Below are positions 33,601 through 45,700 of a DNA stretch of 64,000 nt, piece after piece. The translations under genes and the position numbers were made by a program. Each line of letters opens with the position of its first letter. Position 1 is the first letter of the stretch. The DNA is from Deuterostichococcus epilithicus. Its lineage: Eukaryota; Chlorophyta; Trebouxiophyceae; Prasiolales; Stichococcaceae. The notes beneath the pieces were generated by a model. The model did not search any database. It saw only the letters and a list, made by a program, of their open reading frames with translations, and was not told the DNA's origin. The stretch lies in the NCBI GenBank assembly GCA_033439295.1, contig JAVTLE010000001.1:558001-622000 (forward strand), read 5' to 3'.

Positions 33601-36600
33601 GAAGAAGATCCTCCGGCTGTGTAATGCGCAGCACCCCACAACGGAAAGCCTGCATCCGATGCAAAAGCTGAAGCCGCCAAGCTGTCGGTGTGAAGATGAG
33701 TTGCCCGCACCCCAAGGCGGGGTCCAGGTGCGGTTGCATGCTGTCGCAGGACGCAGCAAGAGGTGCAGCAGATGGCAGCAGCCGCGGCGCGGACGGCGGC
33801 TCTGCCGGCGGCGCCCCGGCAGAGGCTGACGCCGCTGAGCGGCGCAAGTGCCCGGCATGCGGCAAGCGCCTGGGCCTAAAACTCAGGTGACACGCACTGC
33901 CAGTACAGGGAGGGGAAACTGGTCGAATGCGTCGTCACCATAGCTGGTGCAGGTGCGCATCTCTCGCGGCGTGAACGCGCTGGAAGGAGGAGGATTTTTC
34001 TAGCCCTGTGCAGTTGCGACTCCAGCCATGGCCTCGGCGGCACGTCTGTCTGATGGCTCCGGCCGCTGTATCTCACACACACACAACGCTGCGTTCAGTC
34101 GCATGACGTCTCAAGCTGTGCTTGCTGCCGCAGCCGGCGCGGCGCCTTCATCGGCTGCGCCGGCTACCCGGACTGCGGCTACTCGCGGCCGCTGGACGCG
34201 CAGCTTGGCGACGACGGCGCCGGCGCCGCTTCGGAGCTCTTTGCGGCAGGCGCGAAACTGTCCTGACATTGTGACCTGCTGTGCTGACCCCGCCATAGGT
34301 GCATCAGCACCCAAGGCACACCGAAACGACACGGCTCCAGGTTGGCCACAGCAGGGCAGTCTTCAAAATGGTCGTGTCGCCGGTTTTCACGCATTTCAGC
34401 ATATGACTCTTGGCATTCTCCTCTATCTCCCACTGCTGCAGACAGTGGCGTTCGCCCTGGCAGTCGCCCTGAGGGCTGCAAGACCATGAGCTATTTGTCG
34501 CGCCCTATCGCAAAATTGTTCCGCTAATCCAGGCGGCAACTTGCTGCTGGGGACGGACCCGGAGACGAGCCGGGAGGTGCGCCTGCGCATGGGCGCCTAC
34601 GGCCCCTACCTGCAGCTGGCGGGCAGCAGCGGAGGTGACGGCAGCGGCGGAGATGACGGCAGCAGCGGCAGGAACAGCGGCGGCGGCGGCGGCGCGGAGC
34701 AGAAGCCGCGGAATGTGGCGCTGCCGGCTTCCGCTGCCGCCGCCGAGATGTCTCTGGAGGTCCATGGGGGTTTGGGTGCAGCGGCGAGCCTGCCGGCGGG
34801 GATCTGCTGGGGAGGGCTTCTGGTGCAATGGCAATAACTCTGCGGTTGCACACACAGCCGCTGCCTGCTGACGGCGAGCGAGCTCTCCCCAGGCGGGCCC
34901 TGCGGCGCCTGGGTCACGGTCCGAACTCGTGAGCAGCCAGCTGGCGGAATTTGCATGACGAGCCAGGCCAGGTTGCAAAAATGTTGGATGCACCATCTGC
35001 CACAACGATGCACAAATCGAAACCCCGAAGATCGTTCGGAAAGACGCTGTGCTTCAGGCAGCACTGACTATCCTGCGCTGCCAGCAGGTTGGCGCACACT
35101 CCCAGGACTGGCAGCCACTTTTGCTGGAGCGTTCTTGAAGCCGTCGTCAGTCGTGGGCGCACTCAACTGAGATAAGGAGCTATGCATGTGCCGCAGGAGG
35201 CGAAGGCCATCCTGCAAAGCCAGCAGACTGGCGCGCTCCGTGTCCATCGATGGCAACCCCAGCCGTGGGCCCCTGAATTCACAGGTGTCCGTGACTGAGG
35301 CAATGTCCGATTCGTGTTCTGCAGGAGGCGCTAGCCATCCTGCGCGGCCAACAGATCGGCGCGCATCCAGACGACGGGCAGCCCATCACGCTGGAGACGG
35401 GCAAGTACGGCCCCTACATCAAGCATGGCACCACCTTTGCTTCGCTGCCAAAGGTGCGATTACTGTTACCTGTGGGATTGGTGGGAAGTGCTGCAGTCGG
35501 ACGCAGCGCGCAGTGCGTGTCCCTTTCTCCAAACCAGCCGGCCTGCTGAAAGTGGTTTCTTTGCTGACTCAATTGCCAGTTCCCGCAAGTGCAGCTATGA
35601 ATGCAGCAAAACGTGTCGTTGCCTGTCGGCAGGCTGCCGCGCCAGAGGAGATCACTCTGGAGTCGGCAGTGGAGCTGCTGGCTAAGAAGGCGGCCATGAA
35701 TGCCGCCAAGGCAGCCAAGGCAGCGCAGAGCGGCGGGAACGTCGGCGGGGCCGATGCGGCTCCTGCTTCCAGCACGGCAGCGACGACAAAGAAGCCCAGG
35801 AAGGCATCCGTCAAAGCCGCAAAGGCCGCGGGCAAGGCGACCGGCGGCAAGGCGGGGGCTAAAGCGGGCGGCGGCGCGGCGGCGGCGGCCGACGCGGCGC
35901 AGGGCAGCGCCGGCGGCAAGCCGGGCAGACGGCGAGCCGCGTCTGCAGGCAGCGATGACAAGGGCAGCAGTGCTGGCGGCAGCGACAGCAGCGGCAGGGG
36001 TAAGAGCAGAGGCGGCAGCTCCACTTCAGCAGCGAAAACCGGCAGCAGCAACCGGGGCAAGAAAGTATCCGGCACGTCAGCCACATCTGCCGCCGCTGCC
36101 CCCGAGGCCGTCAAGAAGCCGCCGTCAGCATACCAGGCGTTCCGCAAAGCGCGCTGGGACGACGTCAAGGCGCAGCATGCGGACGTCACCAACAAAGAGG
36201 CGAGCTTGTTCTCGCGCGTCGAGTCGAAGCATTGATACCGAGGTCCAGTCAAGGTGCAGCCGGTCGTAGACCCTGGCTCATCAGTCGGCAGCTGTCTCAG
36301 CGCCCTCAGCGGCAAGTGTTGGGCTGCACACACCACACGGGGCACGTGATGGCGCATCTACCAATGTCAGCTACAGCAAAATCATGCCCAACCCTGCAAT
36401 GCATGGCGAACGTTGGTGTTCCGCTGCAGCTGCTCGCCTGCTTTCTTGCTTCCAGGAACTAAATCCTGTCCTCATGTCCTGCGGTGCAGCGATTCGCCGC
36501 AGTCACCAAGCAGCTCGCCGCAGAGTGGAAGGCGCTGACCCCCGAACAGAAGGCGGCAAATGGCCGCGGCATTTCGGAGGGCGCTAAGGCCGTGCAGCGG

Positions 36601-36603
36601 TGA
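27672..36603 (+). CDS. TOPA: bacterial-type DNA topoisomerase I (type IA), probably organellar, with C-terminal HMG-like segment
   Basis: Exons: 27672-28148, 28519-28746, 29254-29461, 29956-30080, 30265-30390, 30680-30812, 31062-31191, 31546-31711, 31938-32171, 32369-32521, 32809-32956, 33361-33506, 33750-33886, 34134-34249, 34533-34759, 35325-35453, 35633-36199, 36490-36603. The frame closes at about 1,187 residues (27804 is an alternative ATG). It relaxes negative supercoils. TOPRIM motifs: [20 protein letters not shown] and [20 protein letters not shown]. Then [40 protein letters not shown], the active-site Tyr in [42 protein letters not shown], a zinc-finger pair KCPACGK...[11 protein letters not shown], and two terminal repeats ([20 protein letters not shown]). 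The N-terminus is basic and Ser/Ala-rich, like a transit peptide. The tail is Lys/Ala/Gly-rich, then [20 protein letters not shown], an HMG/YABBY-like helix start. Three introns use GC donors (32172, 34250, 36200). Confidence 0.9.
29509..29632 (+). repeat. two decayed copies of topoisomerase exon 3 end
   Basis: The real exon has [18 protein letters not shown] ending at 29461. Copy one (29509-29540) reads LTPVLWQAH. Copy two (29594-29632) reads [11 protein letters not shown]. Both are in the intron just downstream, same orientation. Confidence 0.72.
29755..29892 (+). repeat. minisatellite of cactgaag-type octamers
   Basis: About 138 bases built from cactgaag / cattgaag / cactggtgt units in a higher-order pattern, inside the intron between topoisomerase exons 3 and 4. 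Confidence 0.9.
35055..35265 (+). repeat. two decayed copies of topoisomerase exon 16 start
   Basis: The real exon at 35325 reads [20 protein letters not shown]. Copy one (35055-35137) reads [20 protein letters not shown]. Copy two (35193-35265) reads [13 protein letters not shown] and keeps a ccgcag acceptor. They sit in tandem upstream of the real exon. Confidence 0.85.
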
Positions 36604-37074
36604 CGCCTGAAGCTCAGGGCCTTATGACCTGGAGCCTGCTGTTGCCTGGTCAGAACATGCGTCTGCCCAGCAGCGTTTAGGTCTGCAGCGCATGCTCTTG
36701 CCTAAGTTGTGCTCATCGATCAGGAGCTGTGGCGCGACGGCCGTTTGATTGGGAGGGCCCATGACAGATAGTGTAGATAGGGGTAGAGACTTCGCATAAG
36801 GCATGCACTTCTGGTGATTTGGTTTCAAGTACATCAGATCCAGTCCTGCTTCTGCAGCCGCCAAGCTTGACGTGGCATCTCAATTGTGAACCAGCTGGTA
36901 TTGGGCTCGTTAATCGAAACCCTCGAAACGATACATTCAAAGAGACTTTCAAACACTGCTGCAGTTTAAAATACCACTCAGACGCGGGTGGCATTGTGGC
37001 ACAAGAAAATTGGGCACAATCCTCTCTCACTGACCGAACCACCACTGCGCATACAAAACCGGCCGTGGAGCCCC
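36604..37074. other. convergent 3' intergenic region (topoisomerase / FAD oxidoreductase)
   Basis: 471 bases between two stop codons. No gene or repeat seen. Confidence 0.6.
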
Positions 37075-40000
37075 TCAGAAAAGGAATGGCGACTTGAGGC
37101 CCAGGATCTGCGCCGCTGACTTGAGCGTGCGGTTGATCTGCCGCCCCGCCACGATGTGGGGCTCGTCTGCCTCGACGTCCAGAACCTCCGCAAGCTGCCC
37201 GACGCCCGTTTGAGCCACCACCAGGTTGGCCGCCACAAGGCCCGTCACGTACGCCCGCTCCTGCAATCATGGAGAAGTTACGGCCCTCACGGCTTGTACC
37301 ACCATGCCAGGCCGGGCAAGAAGACTCCCAGCCCACCGGCCACTCTGACACAGTCATCCTGAAACCAGGAAGCGAGGCAGTGCAGCGGCCTCCGCGGAAC
37401 TACACTCGCAGGCAGGTGTCTGCCGCCGGCGGCTCCGGCTGCCGCACCTGCGACAGGCCGTTGGCGCCGTGGTCGAGGCCCTTGACCCAGTCGCCTGCCA
37501 CGAAGAGGTTCGGAAAGCTGGTGCGCTGCAAGGGGCGCGAGGCATAGCTGCCGGGGCTGAAATGGGTGACGGCGCCCCTGAACCTGAGCACTTTGGCGTC
37601 AACCACCTGCAGAACAGGGACCGGTCGTTGGAGTTCGATGGAGCGACTGCATCGACCAGACTGCGTAAAGCTGGCATGATCAGAAAGCAAAAGCGGAAGC
37701 AAAGCAGACGAGCACCCCGCGCGTACATGTTGCAGCGGGTTCCTGCCACACAAGCAGAGGGTTTGGCCACGCCACCTCGACATGTCAGCTGCCCCAGGAG
37801 CAGCCCCGCAGCGTTCATGTGCACCTGGTTAGGGCTGGCGCTGTCAGTATGGTGTCAAAAGGCACACCTTTGCCGCGGCAAAGCCCGGCTCGCAGGCGAT
37901 CATGTTGCGGTGCACGCGCTGCACGATGTCCTCGTCCGACAGTGGCAGCAGCGTGTTTGCATGGTAGAAGTCCGAGGCCACAACCGAGCCGGGCGCATCC
38001 CGGTACTCGTCCTGCAGGGGTTCGCGAAGAAACGTCCACGACAGGAACTTGCAGGCGTCGCGCGGCTCAACCTCATTGTCAGAAGCCGCCGGCCTCGCTG
38101 GTGTCCTTCGTCGCGGCGGCTTCACCGGGCACGGCGGCAGCAGGGCGAAGCATGTCACATGGTGCCCAGCGAGTCTTGGCCACCCGAGGATGAGGACGAG
38201 GCTCGCTGGGGCCACAGACCGCCGAGTGTTCCGATGCCAGCTAGCCGACCGTGTGCTCTGGGAAGGCTTGGGAGGTTCACCAAGCACCAACATGGTGCCA
38301 CGAGGAATGGACAGCACACCTGCAGGTCGTTGAGGTCGAAGTAGGTCTGCCCCATGGTGTCGTCAAAGCCGCTGAGCACGTTTGCAGGAAACCGCATCGG
38401 CACCCGCCGGTCGAACCACAGCCTGCGCCATGCGGCCATGAACGCGGCTGAGCTACCGAATCGCGGACGGGTGCATCCGTCCAGATATCGCCGGTCGGAG
38501 ACGGACCAAACGCCTTGAGCCCACCCGTGCATGCAGGACATGACTGACGACGCAGCCGGGACGGCCCTGCAACAGCGGCAGGTTCAACGGCACTCCTATT
38601 TTACTGGACCAACTTGGGCAGAACACACCTGGTGGCAATAACGTCTAGGCCCTTAAGGTTCATGATGGCCTGGAACTCTGGCCGTGCCGCCAGCGCAGGC
38701 GTCGCCGTCACCAGCTTCTGCATCCCTGCACGACATTAATCACCTTGTTGGTGTTTCAATTCCAGAGGTTTCGCACGTTATGATGTTCCATCCCCGAGAA
38801 CTAGGAACATTGCCGGCACCAGCTTCTGCATGCCTGCACATCAGCATGACCGGGTGCTGAGCAGAATTTAAATACCTTCATGTGCCGAGTGTGCAGAAAT
38901 GCTACTGCAACTCATTCCTACAACCTCATTCCTGAAGTCCCACACCTTACATCCGGACACCAGCACCGAAGCACAGCGGCACAGCCATAGTCTTTGTGCG
39001 TTTGACATATGCCCAAGCAAGCCCGTGCTGACTGGCGGATTTGATGCTGGGGGTTTGCACTGTGCAGCTTCCCTCCCTGCGTCGTCTGCCGTGCATACTT
39101 GGGTTTCTCCACTTGCGCACCTGTGATGCCGATGGCGAAGACCACAGCATCTGCCTCATGCCGCGTTTCGTCGCCGTCCCGGTTCCGCGTTGTGACGCCG
39201 GTCACGCGGCCGCTGGGGCTGTCAACATGCACATCGCTGACCAGGCTGCTGCCTGCGGGGCCCTCATCAGCCCATCAGCCCGTGCAGGTGGATCCACCAG
39301 AGATTTCGCGGCCTGGCTCTTACCACGCACGCACGAGCACATCACAAGTCGGAAGGCTGCCTGTTGTAGGTGCAGCACGCATTCAAGGAGCAGCTGTCTT
39401 GTCTGGAGAATTCAGCAACAGCGCACCCTGGATGCGGCCGCCTGAGCGCTCAATGCTGGCGATGAGCGGCTCAAAGATACGCTCTGCGACGCTGCCCTTG
39501 CACCAGCACACGTCGAAGTCCGATTGGTGCGCCAGCGCTGCGCGGGAGGCGGGCTGGAAAGTTTGTTGCGAGCTGGGCCACTGCGAGCTCAACGGCAAGT
39601 GACCAAGCCTTGCACTGCGGAGGCAGCACCCCAAATCACACCAGATGCGTGGCTGTCACTGCTGCGAGACATCCTGACATGGAGGTCCGCATTACGAGCA
39701 GCTTCGGTGAGAAGCCTGATTGCATCGCGCCTGCGCCATTGGCACTTCTGAGCACTCTAGCGTTGTCCAAGGCCTGGCAAAACAAGCACAACCGCCGTTC
39801 TTCTCTTCTCTTCTCTTCTCACTTCTCACAACTTCTCACCGTGCCGCGCTCACACCTACCCTACTGCTGCAGCGCCAGCGCAAGCAATGTGCTGAGCAGG
39901 TGCACGACGCAGTCATGCACGGCTGCCATGCATGGCGCGAACGGGTGCAGATGGACACCAGGCACGGCTGCAACTCTTTGCCACTAGGAACGTGAAAGGC

Positions 40001-42315
40001 GCGCACTGTAAAAGTAAAAGGCGCCCAGCACGGCGCCAGCCGACAGCTCCTCCGGCGGCGCGAACAGCGCCACCAGCAGCAGCGGCTTCAGGAACTCCTC
40101 GTACAGCCGCGTGGACACGCCTGCGGCAGTCACGGGTGCTTTGTCCGGAGTTTGATTAGAATGTTGCCTTTGTTGGCACGAAGTGCCAATTGATTTTTTT
40201 TTGTGGGCTGCCCGATGCCGCAAGGGCGTTGAGCCACACTGCCTTGGCGTGGGTGGATGATGGCACGGAACTTGTGGCAGAACGACGCGCCGGCCTCGTT
40301 CGAAAATCTCCACGCATGACCGTGGGCAGAGGCCGCCGCCCAGGTCATGCAGGGTTGGCGCATGACGGTCGCGGGGCGCAGCAGGCGCTGCACTGGCGAG
40401 ACAGCTTGCGCGACGCCATCCCCGCACGGAGACAAGGCTCACGCGTCTGATGCGCTGAGCACTTTATGCAAGGAAGTAGTTGCCCGCACGGCGCGTGTGA
40501 GCACCTCGCCTGCATGGAAAGTTGCTGCGCAGCACGTGTTTGAACAGCACGGAGGCGCCCACCATACTGGCGAAAAAGCTCCCGCGACGTCATGGCGTCG
40601 TAGCGTGCATACGTCCCGGGGTCGGAGTCGTAGTCCAGCAGCGCCCCCAGCAGCGGCACCATCGTCAGGCGGTCCGCAACCGGCAGCCGCCTGCAGGCAG
40701 GGAAAAGAGGCGAGGCTCAGAAAGGATGCACCTCACACCTGCTCAGGTGGCGGCAGCAGCACCATCCTCAGCCGGTCCGCTAGCGGCAGCCAACTGCGAG
40801 CACACGACACTCAAGGACAGATATCAAAGCTGCTCAGACCGCAGCAGCAACGGCACCATCGTCAGCTGGTCCGCATCTGGCAGCCGCCTACGCGCATGGG
40901 TCGCATAGGGGCGAAATAAATATCTGTGCCATTGAGAATGCGCTGGCTCTTGGACGCACAGTGCCAAGCCAGGAGGCTGGTCACAGCACTGCACGCATTG
41001 GCTCAAGTGATTCGGGAAGCGTAGGGAGTGCTCACTCGAAGAGTTGCGCCGTGTGCACGAACTGGCCTAGGAGAGTTGGGAGTCTTGGCTGCTCCGAAAA
41101 CACGGGCGCCTGCACATCGACCGACGAACACCACGCCACTGACTCAACGCCAGACCGACGCCATGGCTTGCAAACAAATGTGCGAACATGACAAGCCAAC
41201 GCGCTGGACACCAGTGCACGCACCTGGGTTGTCAGACCTGTCGGGCTCCAGAAGCCGGACGGCGTCCATCGCGTGAAGGGGTTGGGAATGCCCAGCTCCT
41301 TTACCAGCGCAAAGATGTTGTGGTACTGCAGGGATGTCAGACCAGGGGTTGAGGAACAGCAAAAGGGGGCTTTGCGAAGGTAGGCCGCCTCGGCGCCATG
41401 CAGCCTTGCAAACCAAAGCCGCTGATCTGAGCACTGAGCCCCGGCGACAGACAGTGTGCGTGCTGTCGTGTTCAGTGTGAGCATTGCGGACGNCATGAGG
41501 AAGGGGGGGGGTATATCCACCTGGTACCAGAAGCCCTTCACGCCTGCGAAGATGATGTGGGAGATTTGGGGCCTGAAACCTCTACTGAGCAACAGGCAGT
41601 CGCCAACACGCGTTGCACAGCATGGCAAATGGCGGATCACGGCACAGGCGTTCAGCCCACAATGGGTCCAGACCAATGTTTCTTGCCCCTCCACGGGTCC
41701 AGATGCACACACACCTGCCTCCACGCTGCGCCCCTGCGGCGTGCGCCAGCCCGAGGACAGGCCGCCGGGGTTTGGCGAGGCGTCCAGCAGCGTCACCGCA
41801 AAACCCTGCTGCGACAGGTGCTTAGCGGCGCCGAAGCCTGCGCTAGACAGCCCGCCGGAGGCTTACCCAGTGACCGACGGACATCAGCTCGGGACAGTGC
41901 CTCTTCAATCTGATTAGTCTGTGTTGATCACGCCTGATCGGATGCGTGATGCTGGCAAGGCAACGTACGCAGCGATGCTTGAGCATGGACCCTGACGCAA
42001 TGCCGTGTTTGTGCGGCATGATGAAGACCAATCATCTCTTGAGGGTTTTGGGGCGCTGGCAGCTTGCGTACCTGCCCAGCCGGCGCCGACGATAACAACC
42101 TTCTTTCTGGTGTCGCCCGAACCGGCTGGCGATCGGTCATCGGCCAAAATCGCAGGGTGCCGCTTGGCCGAAGGCTCCTTCACTGCCACGGCCACCACCT
42201 GCAGCTGTCTGCAACGGCGAGAAAAAGGTCTGGAATTGACAGATGGTCGGCCATCCTGCAGGTGCCAGGAGCTGCTCGTGCGTTCATGGCCGTGTAGTAT
42301 TGAACGAGCGAGCAT
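37075..42315 (-). CDS. chloroplast FAD-dependent amine-oxidase / phytoene-desaturase-like oxidoreductase
   Basis: Fourteen exons on the minus strand: 42315-42072, 41837-41715, 41543-41521, 41325-41224, 41109-41036, 40690-40563, 40120-40007, 39537-39427, 39252-39121, 38725-38629, 38452-38320, 38071-37868, 37606-37448, 37260-37075, all phases consistent. The first exon has a Ser/Arg-rich transit-like start and then KKVVIVGAGWAG. Across the splice the FAD-binding GxGxxG continues with GFGAAKHL, then VTLLDASPNPGGLSSGW. Further on: GVKGFWYQYHNIFALVKELG, DRLTMVPLLGALLDYD, HQSDFDVCWCKGSVAERIFE, and the FAD-closing motif NLFVAGDWVKGLDHGANGLS. The overall wording matches a plant and algal chloroplast family related to carotenoid desaturases. 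Its substrate is not known to me. It is not phytoene desaturase or ZDS itself. Confidence 0.82.
38809..38843 (-). repeat. decayed copy of FAD oxidoreductase exon 10 start
   Basis: The plus strand reads accagcttctgcatgcctgc against accagcttctgcatccctgc at the real exon start (38711-38730). The copy therefore carries the acceptor and first codons (MQKLV), about 100 bases upstream on the coding strand. Confidence 0.72.
39798..39840 (+). repeat. TTCTC pyrimidine-rich microsatellite
   Basis: Imperfect ttctc units in the intron between exons 7 and 8 of the FAD oxidoreductase gene. Confidence 0.8.
40750..40893 (-). repeat. two decayed copies of FAD oxidoreductase exon 6 start
   Basis: The real exon starts at 40690 (RLPVADRLTMVPLLGALL). 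Copies at 40800-40750 (ADRLRMVLLPP-like) and 40893-40838 (RLPDADQLTMVPLLL) lie in tandem upstream on the coding strand. Shared blocks such as ctgacgatggtgccg are plain in both. Confidence 0.85.
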
Positions 42316-42782
42316 CACGTCGTCCGCTCAGACCCTGTTGCGATGACCCTATAACGAGCCTTCAGGTCACGCAGAATTACGGATGATACAAACGATACAA
42401 CCAGTCGCGAATCCTTTCTGTGCGGATGCATTGGGTGCACCTCTGTTTTCTATGTGCTGACGTGGAGCGATGTAAAGGCTGGCACTCGCAAACACACGCC
42501 TTTCGCTTTGAATGGCACTGTGACCGGCAGAGTATTGTTTCTTCCAACAGAATCAATCACATATTCCACTCTATAACGCAGCCAAGACAATGCAGTGTAT
42601 GAACAGCAGTGCAGCGCACGGAATTTTATTCCATTGCAAGCTAGAAGCCGCCAGGACGATCGATCAGGTCGTCCGCCATCTTCCCTTCTGCCGCCGCCAC
42701 GAGTCCCGGCATATCCTCAAGCAGGCCGGCAGCATCGCCTGGGAAGCGGCGGCGGCAGCAGACTCACAGCAAGGCTGACGCG
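42316..42782. promoter_or_regulatory. intergenic region between two tandem minus-strand genes
   Basis: 467 bases between the stop of the O-methyltransferase gene and the start ATG of the FAD oxidoreductase gene, so it holds the promoter of the latter. AT-richer than its surroundings. No specific site recognised. Confidence 0.5.
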
Positions 42783-45700
42783 TCAGATGGGCGCCGCTTC
42801 CACGACCTTGAGCGTGCCGCGAGTGGGATGGACAGCCGCCAACCGGAAGCCGGACGCGCCAAAGAGCGCCTGCCACTGTGCCTGTTTTGTGCGAATGAAA
42901 AGATCCTCAAACCCAAGGCTCTCGAAAGCTCCGGCTAGCAGTTGTCAAGTAGACGTGGTGCAGCAACATCTAGAGCCTCAACCCCGGCGAGCCAGAGCAC
43001 TTGATGATGCTTGGCGTCGAAGAAGTCATCGAGCGGGCGTCATTTGCATCTGACCGCATTCGATGCCTGGGAAGTCGAAAGGTGTGCACTGGAATACCTT
43101 GCTGCGCTCTTTGCCGTCGCACACGACCATCATCTGAACGTCCATGTACACTATTCCCTCGTACTTCTCCTTGAGTCCGTCCTCTGGCGCGACCTCTAGC
43201 AGTGCGAGTGTCGCCTTGCTCTGGCCTGCAGGCGGCACAAGTGCGAGCACTTGATTGGAGGCTCAGCGCAAGAGACTGCGGCAGCAGTTGAGAGTTGTAT
43301 ACAGGTGCGGGCAGCCATGGGCCATTGACGAGTGACTGTGCATGACGCAGTTGTATGAGTCAGTGGCGTCAGATGCATACCTTTTTGCTCGCAAAGCAGA
43401 GCGAAATCAGAGCAAAGCCTGGCACACCTATGGCAGTGCGGACGTTCTTCAGGATCCGGAGTGCTTGGGTGTCTGACCAGTCGTGCAGGATGACGCGCAT
43501 CACGAATACGTCTCCTGTGCCCTGTGCTATCGGCAGCGTCCCTGCAGGCGCAACAGGCGTTCAGACTGCAGGATGCAACAGCCAGCCGGCATGTGCCGCA
43601 TCACCCCTCAGCAAGTGACCAGCACACATCGAAACACTTTACAGAGAAACCAGCGGTCATTTGCACCTGCATCTAGGAAGCTGCCTGCAGTAAAATTTGT
43701 CCGTGGCAGCAGATCCGCACGCTGAGATCGCCAGATACCACTTGCCCGCTCCACAATCTGCAACATGCATCCATTGAGTAAATTATCTACACTTGTACAC
43801 CAGTCTGGTGTACTGATGATATCTTGGCAGGGAGTTTGTGCACCGCAACAATAACCAGCTTTGAGATCATGTTGAATTCTCTGGATCGCATTGACATCAC
43901 AGTTGGAAGGGGGGAACAGCATTGACCAGCTGTAGCAGCCTGCGCTGAACTTGAGACTGTAAGCTGGACCAGGACCTGTGGCAGGTCGAACAGCACGCCA
44001 GAGGCTGACGGGTGCCGCCGCAGCAGGGCCGCCAGGAAGGAGCCGTGCGCGCCGCCCACGTCGATGAACCTGTTGAAATCTCGCCACCGGTAGTCTGCAA
44101 GCATGGCTGTGACGCCTGCGATGATGGCGCAGGGACTGTATCGGACACGCGGACTCATCTTGTTGATTAAACAGCAGGGCAGAAGCATGGGGTCGCTGCA
44201 GGAACATGCGCGCCCACATTTCGGCGGTAGGTGCAGTTCTGGGGATTCTTCATCCGATATCCGATATGGGCAGCAAGCTGCTCACCGATGGCATCTGCAT
44301 TCGCCATGGACCTAGAGAACAGCTCCTCCGTAGGCGGGTCGGCCTGCGTCACGGTGCAGCGAGATACCTGTGACATCTTTTGTACATTCCTCACAGCATG
44401 CACTGCAGTGACAAGTTTCACAGCACATGGAGCAGGGCTGCCGAAAGCCTGACCACACTGCTGCGAGGACACACCCTGCACTGCTGAGACGCGGCATGAA
44501 CGCCGGGCTGCCTCGCAAAACCCTGTATGTATCGTGGATACAAAAACTTTTTATTCCTGTTTTCCATGGCGCGCACCTGGAGGTGGCCCCAGAAGTCGCG
44601 GCCGGCGGCCGCGTCTGCCGGGTGCGCAACTCCCCACGGCACCCTGCCAGAGCGCAGCGCTGGCAGCAGACCGCTCCAGGCCGGCAGCATCTCCTGGCCC
44701 TGCATGACGACGAACTCCCTGCGAGGGTGTGATGCAAGGACTCCAGGACAGAGGGTTTGAAATCTTGTCCTGCCGGCGCTCTGCGAGAGACCGCCCCAGG
44801 CCTCGAGTTCACAGCTCACCTGCCAGGAGCAAAACATGAATAAGCTCGTCCTGGATCGGACAATGCATCAGTCGATTATGTACACAGCACTTGTGGAGCC
44901 CACTGGAGCTTCGCGCCATGTGTGCCAGCAAGCAGCAGCTCGGCGCCACGGGCTGCAAGCGTTGGAACCTCAACCCATCCCGCATGGTTGGGCAGGGGGA
45001 CAGCATTACCCTCCGCAGGCGACAGTGGGAACGTGGTCTGCTCTAGCCTTGGGCGTGTTCACCGCACGGAGGCCGGGTGCGAAGACCGGAGCGTGGCCGA
45101 AAGCGCATTGTTGCGGAACCGCGTGACGCCCGCCCTGTCGGTTGCAGCGGCCAGCACGCCCTGCGATTTCGCCAGGCGCAGCACCCGCCACAGCGCATCA
45201 CCAGATGCCACGCCTGCAGGGTTGTGCAGTCCATTACACCCAGGCTGGCGCCTGCCACGTGAGCCCTTTGGTCCCGCTGCTGGCTGGCGACATCTGAAGT
45301 CAGCAGGCAGCCGTGGCACTTGGCCTGTGTCGAATGTTTGTGGGCGCAGGGCGGTGCCTGCCGGGGACCATTCACTGCTCGGCATTTCTCTCATCTCAAG
45401 CCTGCCCTTCTCGCATTGGACGGGGCCACCACGATCTCAGCTGGGGCGGCCGTGTTGATAAGGACAGCGATGCCTTGTCGTGCTCCGGTGATATTTGTGG
45501 GTGACAAGTCTCCCCAGATGCCCATACAGGTGCTGCCGAAGATGACAGCACGCACCGGCAAGCGCCGCAAGCTCGTCGGCAGTCTTGGGTCCATCAGCCA
45601 GCAGGTCTGGAATTCGCAGAGCCGCCAACACGTGGACCACCTGCAACCATCGCACAATCAAACTTTCGAGGGTGTGTCCATGAGTCCGCAAGCGTCGCTC

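Noticed and set aside
33031-33865. Two long overlapping minus-strand open frames over topoisomerase exons 12-13
   Set aside because: Compositional shadows in two frames at once; the plus strand has the conserved enzyme exons with correct splice phases.
37469-38344. Plus-strand 291-codon open frame
   Set aside because: Antisense to three well-supported exons of the FAD oxidoreductase gene.
42315-42318. GTG at 42318 as start of the FAD oxidoreductase
   Set aside because: Nuclear genes start at ATG; the in-frame ATG at 42315 directly follows.
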